Shown in pieces: positions 1 through 4,757 of a stretch of DNA of 6,981 nt; the first letter of the stretch is position 1, and every line of letters starts with the position of its first letter. Source of the stretch: Firmicutes bacterium CAG:110 (GTDB taxonomy: Bacteria > Bacillota > Clostridia > Oscillospirales > Oscillospiraceae); assembly GCA_000434635.1 (NCBI GenBank), contig HF988087.1:1-6981 (forward strand), in the 5' to 3' direction. Both the position numbers and the translations under genes were made by a program. The notes under the pieces were generated by a model. That model did no database searches and was not told the DNA's origin. It was given only the letters and a program-made list of their open reading frames with translations.

Positions 1-23
1 GCCTTCTGGCAGCGGGGCTTTTT
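1..23 (+). terminator. Right half of a probable intrinsic terminator, cut by the window start
   Basis: The window opens with GCC-TTCT-GGC, which can form a 3-bp stem with a four-base loop. It continues into AGCGGGGC and a run of five T. If the missing bases before position 1 read GCCCCGCT, this is a complete intrinsic terminator ending the gene before the tail-protein gene. That left arm is outside the window, so this is inference. Bases 24-113 hold no gene I can recognise: the three plus frames read through parts of it without family-like sequence. Confidence 0.35.
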
Positions 24-113
24 GCCACTTCTCCCGCTTTATATGCAACATCCGGCTCTTTTGCGTGTAAGGTCGCAGGATGTACTTACCCATCCCGCAG
101 AAAGGATGATGAA

Positions 114-1772
114 ATGAAAATAGCAGAAGTACGGGTCAGCGGGTGCCGGTGCGAGACGGTTCGTCTGGAGCCGATTCCCCGCGGGATCGTGGGTGCGGTA
201 GTTGCCGTCGAATACACGGACCCCGCGTGGGATTCCCTCCGGAAAACGGTGGTTTTTCGGGGCGCGGCGACGAAGGATGTATTGGATGCCGGAAACGAAA
301 TCGTGATACCTGCTGAGGTGGTCAGCAAGGCAGGAGGCAGCCTGTACATGGGCGTGTACGGCGTGGATGCCGAGAACCATGTGGCCATCCCCACCATCTG
401 GACGGAGCTTGGTGTGATTCAGGGCGCGGCAACCCCTTCCGGCGATGCCTCCACCGCCCCTTCCCTGCCGGTCTGGGCGCAGATTCAGGCCATGGTCGGC
501 GATTTGGGTACGCTGGACACCGAGGCGAAGTCCAATCTCGTGGCGGCAATCAACGAAGCACTGACAAAGGGCGGCGAGATTGCCCCAGCTGAGGTGCAGA
601 GAATCGTGGAGGACTACCTGAAAGCCAATCCGCCCGGAACAGTTTCTGACGGAAAGGACGGTATCACCCCGACCATCGGTAAAAACGGGAACTGGTATCT
701 GGGCAGCACCGATACCGGCAAGCCGTCGAGAGGGGCGGACGGCACTCCGGGAGCGACTGGTGCGCCGGGTAAAGACGGCGCACCCGGTGCCGACGGAAAG
801 GATGGCATTACGCCGACCATCGGCAAAAACGGGAACTGGTATCTGGGCAGCACCGATACCGGCAAGCCGTCGAGGGGTGCAGGCGGCACTCCGGGAGCGG
901 CTGGTGCGTCTGGTAAGGACGGTTCTCCGGGTGCTGACGGCAAGGACGGCATCACTCCGGTCATCGGTGAAAACGGGAACTGGTATCTGGGCAGTTCCGA
1001 TACCGGCAAACCAAGCCGGGGCGCAGACGGTGCAGTCCCCGATATTCAGATCGGCACGGTCACAACCCTTCCGGCAGGCAGCGATGCGACAGCCAGCATG
1101 GGCGGCACGGCAGAAAATCCTCTGCTCAATCTTGGTATCCCGCGGGGTGCGGACGGGCAGGGCGGCGGCTCCGGCGGCACGGATATTTCCCTCGGCCTTA
1201 CGTCGGCCACGGTGGGGCAGACGATAAAAGTCAAGGCCGTGGATACCGATGGAAAGCCCACCGCGTGGGAAGCAGCGGAAAGCGGCGAAAAATGGGAAAA
1301 GATTGCGGAGATCATCATTCCCGACGACGCGGAAGAAAGCAATGCGCTGACTATCAATAAGGATCTCAATGGGCAGCCCTTTTCCCTCCTGAAAGCGAGG
1401 CTCTGCGGGAAATTCCCCAAGTATACCGGCGGGAGTACCATTCCGAACGTCATGTTTGCCATGCTCAACGGGAGAGCAAACGGTAATCCCAGCCCGGCAG
1501 TTTATACTTCCCTTTGGCCTAAGGTCGAAACTGCCCGTCTGGTGGGAGCCGTCTATGAGGTGGATGTTTCCGGAGCACAGGTGATAGAAAGCGTATTGCG
1601 TTCAGCCGGCGGCGGATGGGGTGAGAACATGGGCATGTATGGCAGTTCCTCTAGCACCTACGTGAAGTATTTCACGGATTCGCTCTGGGCGAAGCCCATT
1701 ACCTCCATCGGCGGAACCGGTATGCTGATTTATCCCGGCTGTAAATTCGTTCTTTACGGCGTGCGGGCGTAA
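114..1772 (+). CDS. Phage baseplate/tail-fibre-like protein with collagen-like repeats
   Basis: A 552-residue structural protein, probably part of the baseplate or the receptor-binding fibre. Residues 1-105 resemble N-terminal baseplate (BppU-like) attachment domains, including a VVFRG strand and an IPTIWTELGVIQ strand. Residues 120-155 include LPVWAQIQAM and SNLVAAINEA, a short helical linker common in phage fibres. Residues 179-306 hold three 48-residue units. Each combines a GITPxIGxNGNWYLGSxDTG module with Gly-X-Y collagen-like triplets such as GKDGAPGADG, which suggests a trimeric shaft. Residues 307-350 keep the LNLGIPRGADG pattern, and residues 365-552 form a glycine-rich C-terminal domain ending KFVLYGVRA, the likely tip. 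The start is chosen because AAAGGA lies 7 bases before ATG 114, although the frame stays open to the window edge. It is followed by three small genes with short spacing, as in a late operon. The exact host ligand is unknown. Confidence 0.8.
   Translation: MKIAEVRVSGCRCETVRLEPIPRGIVGAVVAVEYTDPAWDSLRKTVVFRGAATKDVLDAGNEIVIPAEVVSKAGGSLYMGVYGVDAENHVAIPTIWTELGVIQGAATPSGDASTAPSLPVWAQIQAMVGDLGTLDTEAKSNLVAAINEALTKGGEIAPAEVQRIVEDYLKANPPGTVSDGKDGITPTIGKNGNWYLGSTDTGKPSRGADGTPGATGAPGKDGAPGADGKDGITPTIGKNGNWYLGSTDTGKPSRGAGGTPGAAGASGKDGSPGADGKDGITPVIGENGNWYLGSSDTGKPSRGADGAVPDIQIGTVTTLPAGSDATASMGGTAENPLLNLGIPRGADGQGGGSGGTDISLGLTSATVGQTIKVKAVDTDGKPTAWEAAESGEKWEKIAEIIIPDDAEESNALTINKDLNGQPFSLLKARLCGKFPKYTGGSTIPNVMFAMLNGRANGNPSPAVYTSLWPKVETARLVGAVYEVDVSGAQVIESVLRSAGGGWGENMGMYGSSSSTYVKYFTDSLWAKPITSIGGTGMLIYPGCKFVLYGVRA
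648..1031 (+). repeat. 144-bp tandem in-frame repeat within the tail protein (2.7 units)
   Basis: Units begin at 648, 792 and 936, exactly 144 bp (48 codons) apart; the third stops after 96 bp. Bases 681-730 and 825-874 are identical over 50 bp, while the third unit has several changes. Units 1 and 2 therefore look like a recent duplication or have been homogenised. Gain or loss of a unit would keep the reading frame and change the length of the fibre shaft. Confidence 0.9.
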
Positions 1773-1783
1773 GGAGGACGGCC

Positions 1784-1969
1784 ATGAACATGTGTGAAAA
1801 TGGAGTGATTCGCCCAATGTCCCCGGAGGAAATCGCAGAACTGAACCGCTGGCAGGCCGAAGTACCTGAGTCGGAGCCTACCCCGGATGACCGCATTGCA
1901 GAGCTGGAAGCGCAGAATCAGGTGCTTACCGAGTGCCTGATGGAGATGTCGCAGATCGTGTATGCTTGA
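1784..1969 (+). CDS. Small phage protein with C-terminal coiled coil, tail/lysis junction
   Basis: A 61-residue protein of unknown function. It starts at ATG 1784, six bases after AAGGAGG (1771-1777), and its leader overlaps the stop region of the tail gene, so the two are probably translated from one mRNA. Residues 12-22 (SPEEIAELNRW) are helical, followed by an acidic, proline-containing linker. Residues 36-59 (DRIAELEAQNQVLTECLMEM in its core) have the heptad pattern of a short coiled coil. Proteins of this form, ending in LTECxxEMSxIVYA, are to my knowledge common just after fibre genes in clostridial siphophages and usually carry only a hypothetical label. A role in tail assembly or in bridging to the lysis genes is inference from position only. 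Confidence 0.75.
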   Translation: MNMCENGVIRPMSPEEIAELNRWQAEVPESEPTPDDRIAELEAQNQVLTECLMEMSQIVYA

Positions 1970-1991
1970 ACATTCAGAAAGGATAGTGTTT

Positions 1992-2123
1992 ATGATGGCT
2001 ATGTTGTGGGCGCAGCAGATCATGCTGGGTAAAAAAACCTTTGCGGACGTTCCCCGGCTGCTGAAGGATAAGGTGAAGGAGATCCTCATGGATTCCGGCA
2101 TGGAAGAACTGGTAACACTGTGA
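1992..2123 (+). CDS. CD1375-like small phage protein
   Basis: A 43-residue protein encoded between the coiled-coil gene and the endolysin, easily missed because it is so short. AAAGGA (1978-1983) lies 8 bases before ATG 1992; ATG 1995 is also in frame but more distant. The sequence contains TFADVPRLLKDKVKEILMDS followed by GMEELVTL. This matches my memory of the CD1375-like family, whose pattern is roughly KTFxxVPxxLxxxVKxxLxxxGxxEL. Members sit at this same position, after the tail fibre and before the lysis genes, in many clostridial prophages. The molecular function is not known. The first residues are hydrophobic (MMAMLWAQQIML), but the segment is too short to call a membrane span with confidence. 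Confidence 0.7.
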   Translation: MMAMLWAQQIMLGKKTFADVPRLLKDKVKEILMDSGMEELVTL

Positions 2124-2136
2124 CGGAGGACGGAGG

Positions 2137-2736
2137 GTGACAGTTGAACAAATTCAGTGCTTGCTCACTTATCTGGGCTACAACCCCGGCGCGGTGGATG
2201 GCGTTAACGGCCTGAAAACCGCGGCAGCGGTGCTGGTTTTCCAACAGCAGGAAGGGCTCCGGCAGGACGGCGTACCGGGTCCCGAGACGCAGGAGGCGCT
2301 TCTTTCGGCTGTAGCGACTGGACGGATGTACACGCCCGTCATGGGGAATCAGTCGCCTGACTGGTGGGGGGATATCCGGTATTTCAAGCGTGATGAGTTC
2401 CGCTGCCCCTGCGGCCGGTGCGGCGGGTTCCCGGTGGAGCCGCAGGAATCCATGGTTCGCACTGTGGATGAGATCCGGCGGCGGCTGGGCGTGCCGGTTT
2501 CCGTTGTGGACGGCGGCGGCTCCGGCGTCCGGTGCGCGGCGCACAATGCGGAGGTCGGCGGCGTGGCCAATTCTCAGCATCTGTTTGGGCTTGCCGCTGA
2601 TCTGCACAGTGCCGCAAGTCCGGCGGAGATGAAAGCCGCGGCGGAGGAAGTTCTGGGACACACTGGAGGAATCGGGCTGTACGGCTGGGGCATTCATGTG
2701 GATACCCGGCAAGGATACGCTCGATGGAAAGGTTAG
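2137..2736 (+). CDS. Phage endolysin: peptidoglycan-binding domain plus M15-type peptidase
   Basis: A 199-residue lysin that probably cleaves peptide bonds in peptidoglycan to release phage at the end of infection. Residues 2-60 form a PG_binding_1 domain (LLTYLGYNPGAVDGVNG, then TAAAVLVFQQQEGL and GVPGPETQEAL). Residues 80-199 are a peptidase M15_3 (D-Ala-D-Ala carboxypeptidase-like) domain. The zinc site is visible as SQHLFGLAADLH (H148, D155) and GIHVDT (H187). Catalytic SGVR and AHNAEVGG segments precede it. Residues 88-97 (EFRCPCGRCG) hold three clustered cysteines, often present in this subfamily. The start is GTG 2137, with GGAGGA (2125-2130) six bases upstream. There is no signal peptide, so export would rely on the holin encoded downstream. 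Binding-domain-first order is usual for such clostridial phage lysins. Confidence 0.88.
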   Translation: MTVEQIQCLLTYLGYNPGAVDGVNGLKTAAAVLVFQQQEGLRQDGVPGPETQEALLSAVATGRMYTPVMGNQSPDWWGDIRYFKRDEFRCPCGRCGGFPVEPQESMVRTVDEIRRRLGVPVSVVDGGGSGVRCAAHNAEVGGVANSQHLFGLAADLHSAASPAEMKAAAEEVLGHTGGIGLYGWGIHVDTRQGYARWKG

Positions 2737-2753
2737 GAAGTGAGGAATTATGG

Positions 2754-3050
2754 ATGGACTTGGAGCATGAGCAAAGATTGACCGCTGTGGAGGAACGGTC
2801 GAAATCCAACAGTCATAGACTGGATAAACTGGAGGAATCCAACGAGGTCATCAGCCGGCTGGCGACCTCCATGGAGGTCATGGCAAACAAGCAGGAACAG
2901 GTCGCGGACACCGTTGACAAGCTGGACGGCAAGGTCACGGCTCTGGAACGGAAGCCGGGTAAGCGCTGGGACGGGTTTGTGGAAAAGCTGATCTGGGCAA
3001 TTGCTGCCGCGATCGTGGGGTTCGTTCTGGCTCAAATCGGGCTGGGATAG
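2754..3050 (+). CDS. Coiled-coil, single-span membrane protein of the lysis cassette (XhlA/holin-like)
   Basis: A 98-residue protein with a long charged helix at residues 3-68, including EQRLTAVEERSKSNSHRLDKLEE with a heptad pattern. A membrane segment follows at about residues 79-96 (LIWAIAAAIVGFVLAQIG). This is the form of XhlA-type and other small phage holin-associated proteins, which sit beside holin and lysin genes. I prefer ATG 2754, with GAGGA (2742-2746) seven bases upstream. A longer in-frame start at ATG 2724 would add ten residues and overlap the endolysin by 13 bases; it also has an AAGGA nearby, so it cannot be excluded. Position between the endolysin and the r1t holin supports a role in membrane permeabilisation or in timing lysis. 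That role is inference. Confidence 0.72.
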   Translation: MDLEHEQRLTAVEERSKSNSHRLDKLEESNEVISRLATSMEVMANKQEQVADTVDKLDGKVTALERKPGKRWDGFVEKLIWAIAAAIVGFVLAQIGLG

Positions 3051-3069
3051 TTTTTTAGGAGGGATGATT

Positions 3070-3273
3070 ATGACGAAGGAAAAAGTAATCGCTTGGGTGA
3101 AGGCTGCGGGGGTACGTGCGCTGAAGACGGTTGCCCAGACCGCCGCTGCGACCATCGGAACCGCCGCTGTGCTCGGCGACGTAAACTGGGTCATGGTGGG
3201 TTCTGCTGCCGCTCTGGCGGGGGTTCTGAGCCTGCTGACCAGTGTGGCGGGGCTGCCGGAATTGAAGGCTTGA
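3070..3273 (+). CDS. Phage holin, r1t type
   Basis: A 67-residue membrane protein predicted to form the lesions that let the endolysin reach the cell wall. It has a charged start (MTKEKVIAWVKAAGVRALK), a first hydrophobic segment at about residues 20-36 (TVAQTAAATIGTAAVLG) and a second at about 40-61 (WVMVGSAAALAGVLSLLTSV), ending in GLPELKA. The VLGDVxWxMV and AGVLSLLTSVAGLPE patterns are those of the r1t holin family (Phage_r1t_holin). The start is ATG 3070, with AGGAGGG (3057-3063) six bases upstream; in-frame ATGs at 3001 and 3064 are poorly placed for a ribosome site. It is the last phage gene, 20 bases behind the previous one, and is followed by a strong terminator. Confidence 0.85.
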   Translation: MTKEKVIAWVKAAGVRALKTVAQTAAATIGTAAVLGDVNWVMVGSAAALAGVLSLLTSVAGLPELKA

Positions 3274-3288
3274 CCGCAGAATAGTTGT

Positions 3289-3332
3289 CCCCACCCCGGA
3301 CGGTGCTAGGCCGTCTGGGGTGGGGATTTTTT
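3289..3332 (+). terminator. Intrinsic terminator of the phage lysis operon
   Basis: A 15-bp stem pairs 3289-3303 with 3311-3325 and contains a single G-U pair. The seven-base loop is TGCTAGG, and a run of six T follows at 3327-3332. It lies 16 bases after the holin stop and ends the phage late transcript. Confidence 0.9.
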
Positions 3333-3385
3333 CTGGTTGGAGAACGGTAGCTTGGAACGAACTGCGGCGGTAGACGGATGATTTC

Positions 3386-3430
3386 ACCCCATAAAAAATG
3401 CACCCCTGAGGGGTGCATTTTTTATGGGGT
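3386..3430. terminator. Perfect 21-bp inverted repeat: bidirectional terminator at the tRNA-His 3' end
   Basis: Arms 3386-3406 and 3410-3430 are perfectly complementary around a TGA loop. The core GCACCCC/GGGGTGC is followed by six T on either strand (TTTTTT at 3418-3423 on plus, the complement of 3392-3397 on minus). It can therefore stop minus-strand tRNA transcripts and plus-strand phage read-through. The right arm reaches into tRNA-His, covering its CCA, discriminator base and the last acceptor-stem bases. Confidence 0.8.
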
Positions 3431-3502
3431 GGATAATGGGACTCGAACCCACGATCTTCAGAGCCACAATCTGACGCCTTAGCCAACTAGGCCATATCCA
3501 CC
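3425..3502 (-). tRNA. tRNA-His (GTG anticodon)
   Basis: Read on the minus strand it folds as a full cloverleaf. The acceptor is GTGGATA/TATCCAC with the extra 5' G (G-1) opposite C73 that marks tRNA-His. The anticodon stem TCAGA/TCTGA encloses loop TTGTGGC, giving anticodon GTG. The T-arm is GTGGG-TTCGAGT-CCCAT. CCA is encoded (3425-3427). It is the last gene of the tRNA cluster. I see no convincing promoter of its own, so it probably depends on read-through from the Gly-Arg promoter across the inserted segment. Confidence 0.97.
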
Positions 3503-3518
3503 ATATTAAATTACTGAA

Positions 3519-3539
3519 TGGCACGTCAGGAGGGACTCG
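3519..3539 (-). repeat. Detached 21-bp copy of the tRNA-Arg 3' end (candidate att-like repeat)
   Basis: This stretch matches 3671-3691 at 20 of 21 positions (T at 3526 versus C at 3678) in the same orientation. It begins exactly at the CCA end and stops inside the T-loop of tRNA-Arg; no similarity extends beyond either edge. A copy that runs from T-loop to CCA is what tyrosine-recombinase elements leave when they integrate at a tRNA 3' end. Confidence 0.8.
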
Positions 3540-3670
3540 TTAAATCAAGGAGCCGCTCGGTCAAGCCCTCGCGGGCAACAGTCCACCGGACTGTTGCATT
3601 TTATGGTTCGAGTCCTGAGAAAGACTTCAGCGAACCGCAATGCAGCATTCTACCTGACGCTTGCAGCAAG
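3540..3670. other. 131-bp intergenic insert between tRNA-Arg and its duplicated 3' end
   Basis: This segment separates tRNA-Arg from the 21-bp copy. It holds no convincing gene. It contains a hairpin (3575-3597), an 11-base exact inverted copy of the tRNA T-arm sequence (GGTTCGAGTCC at 3605-3615), and two short palindromes sharing TGCAGCA (3639-3649 and 3660-3670). Protein-like readings through this stretch are artefacts of tRNA sequence. It could be the remnant of an integrated element, a small non-autonomous repeat element, or debris from tRNA duplication. Confidence 0.6.
3575..3597. repeat. 10-bp hairpin within the tRNA-cluster insert
   Basis: GCAACAGTCC (3575-3584) and GGACTGTTGC (3588-3597) are perfect inverted repeats with an ACC loop. 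On the plus strand only ATTTTA follows, a weak T-run. On the minus strand, the direction of tRNA transcription, no T-run follows, so it should not terminate the tRNA transcript. Confidence 0.7.
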
Positions 3671-3747
3671 TGGCACGCCAGGAGGGACTCGAACCCCCGA
3701 CCTACTGCTTAGAAGGCAGTTGCTCTATCCGGCTGAGCTACTGGCGC
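3671..3747 (-). tRNA. tRNA-Arg (TCT anticodon)
   Basis: The minus strand folds as a cloverleaf: acceptor GCGCCAG/CTGGCGT with a G-U pair at 1-72, D-stem GCTC/GAGC, and anticodon stem ACTGC/GCAGT around CTTCTAA, giving anticodon TCT for AGA/AGG codons. The T-arm is GGGGG-TTCGAGT-CCCTC, the discriminator is G and CCA is encoded. It lies 7 bases after tRNA-Gly, so the two are co-transcribed and need processing. Its 3' 21 bases are duplicated at 3519-3539. Confidence 0.97.
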
Positions 3748-3754
3748 ATTTCTA

Positions 3755-3828
3755 TGGAGCGGGTGACGGGAATCGGACCCGCGTATCCAGCTTGGAAGGC
3801 TGGTGTTCTACCATTGAACTACACCCGC
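3755..3828 (-). tRNA. tRNA-Gly (TCC anticodon)
   Basis: The minus strand folds as a cloverleaf: acceptor GCGGGTG/CACCCGC, D-arm GTTCAATGGTAGAAC, and anticodon stem CCAGC/GCTGG around CTTCCAA, giving anticodon TCC. Discriminator T and CCA are encoded. The T-loop reads TCCGATT, with C where position 55 is normally T (pseudouridine in the mature tRNA). It is the first gene of the cluster, 33 bases downstream of the promoter's -10 box. Confidence 0.95.
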
Positions 3829-3861
3829 AAAAGCCCATGACCTGACTGATTCAGCCATAGG

Positions 3862-3890
3862 ATTTTACCATAATCACGCCAAGATGTCAA
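3862..3890 (-). promoter_or_regulatory. Promoter of the Gly-Arg-His tRNA cluster
   Basis: On the minus strand, TTGACA (3890-3885) is followed after exactly 17 bases by TAAAAT (3867-3862), with an extended -10 TGG before it. This is close to the sigma-A consensus, as expected for stable RNA. The -35 box contains the TGA stop codon (3889-3887) of the upstream HAD gene. I see no terminator between that gene and the tRNAs. Confidence 0.88.
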
Positions 3891-4741
3891 GGGTTGGTTC
3901 GCAGAATCTCCGGGATTTTTTCATAAATCACGTCCGCAACAGCGCCGTCGGCACAGGGACACACATTCGGGAACCGATCCGCCACAATACCATCCGCCGG
4001 ACAGAAGCTCCAGTCCGCACCCTCCAGCATGGAAATGTCATTGTCCGCGTCGCCCATACACACCAGAATTTTCCGTCCCAGCCGCTGCTGTAATTCCCGG
4101 GCAGAGCGGATTTTGCTGACGCCCTTGGCGTGAACATCGATGATCCGGGTCGCCGCCCGGAACACCTCGCAGTACGCGCCGAAACGTGCTTTCAGCTGTG
4201 CCTCGGCGTCGTCCATCCGGCGAACCTCCTCCGGCGTGCCGTCAAACATGCTTGCCACCGTCACGTCCCGGAATTCGCCGTACAGCGTAAACTTCAGAAA
4301 CGGTCCAAGGTCATCTCCGGGTCTGGCGAGGCCGTGGGCGCACTGGTTGTGGTCGCTGAATGCGTCCCAGGCCGGATTTTCCGTAAACCGGTAGTGGGCG
4401 TCCAATCCCTGCACCTCCACCGTCAGGTCGGGGAACAGGGTCATGCACTCCTGAACGGTCTGCCACATATCCAGCTGGATTTCATGGCAGAACAGCAGCT
4501 TCTCCGTCGCCAGATCATAGGCAGCCGAGCCGTTATACAGCAGCAGCGGCGCGTTTACGGGTACGCGGTCGCGGAATGCCTGAATCATCGGCACGCTCCG
4601 GCCGGTGTTGACAGTGAACGCGCCGTCGTTTTCCATAAAATAGCGGATGGCTTCCAAATTCCGTTCCGGAATGGAGGAGTCGGGCGCCGTCAGCGTCCGG
4701 TCATAGTCCACGGTAAGCAATACATCCGAAAATTTTCCCAT
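3887..4741 (-). CDS. HAD-superfamily (Cof-like, class IIB) phosphatase
   Basis: A 284-residue soluble hydrolase likely to remove phosphate from a sugar phosphate or similar small metabolite. The four HAD motifs are present: DYDRT (D12 nucleophile, D14 acid/base), NTGR (T46), K206 in HAKGVSK, and GDADND (D231, D235). The region between motifs II and III (residues about 80-195) is the C2-type cap of class IIB enzymes. The first motif is DYDRT rather than the common DxDGT, but both aspartates are kept. ATG 4741 has AGGAGG (4747-4752) five bases upstream. The gene starts 16 bases after the rluD stop, so it is probably the last gene of the lspA operon. The substrate cannot be read from sequence. 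The link to its operon partners is not a pathway link I can name. Confidence 0.88.
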   Translation of the reverse strand: MGKFSDVLLTVDYDRTLTAPDSSIPERNLEAIRYFMENDGAFTVNTGRSVPMIQAFRDRVPVNAPLLLYNGSAAYDLATEKLLFCHEIQLDMWQTVQECMTLFPDLTVEVQGLDAHYRFTENPAWDAFSDHNQCAHGLARPGDDLGPFLKFTLYGEFRDVTVASMFDGTPEEVRRMDDAEAQLKARFGAYCEVFRAATRIIDVHAKGVSKIRSARELQQRLGRKILVCMGDADNDISMLEGADWSFCPADGIVADRFPNVCPCADGAVADVIYEKIPEILRTNP

Positions 4742-4757
4742 AACTTCCTCCTGATAT

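Noticed and set aside
1..113. End of an upstream coding gene
   Set aside because: All three plus frames are partly open, but none gives a recognisable protein end, and the first 23 bases fit a terminator better.
648..1031. CRISPR array or diversity-generating retroelement template in the repeat region
   Set aside because: The repeat is coding, its period is 144 bp with no spacers, and there is no reverse transcriptase or adenine-biased variable repeat in the window.
614..1227. Long open frames on both strands over the collagen-like repeat
   Set aside because: They arise from the GC-rich glycine/proline repeat of the real plus-strand gene, and have no ribosome site or family resemblance.
3518..3845. 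Open frames on the plus strand across the tRNA genes, with protein-like text such as GGTRTPDLLLRRQLLYP and GNRTRVSS
   Set aside because: These are the well-known false proteins obtained by translating the complement of tRNA genes; they lie on tRNA-Arg and tRNA-Gly and on the insert.
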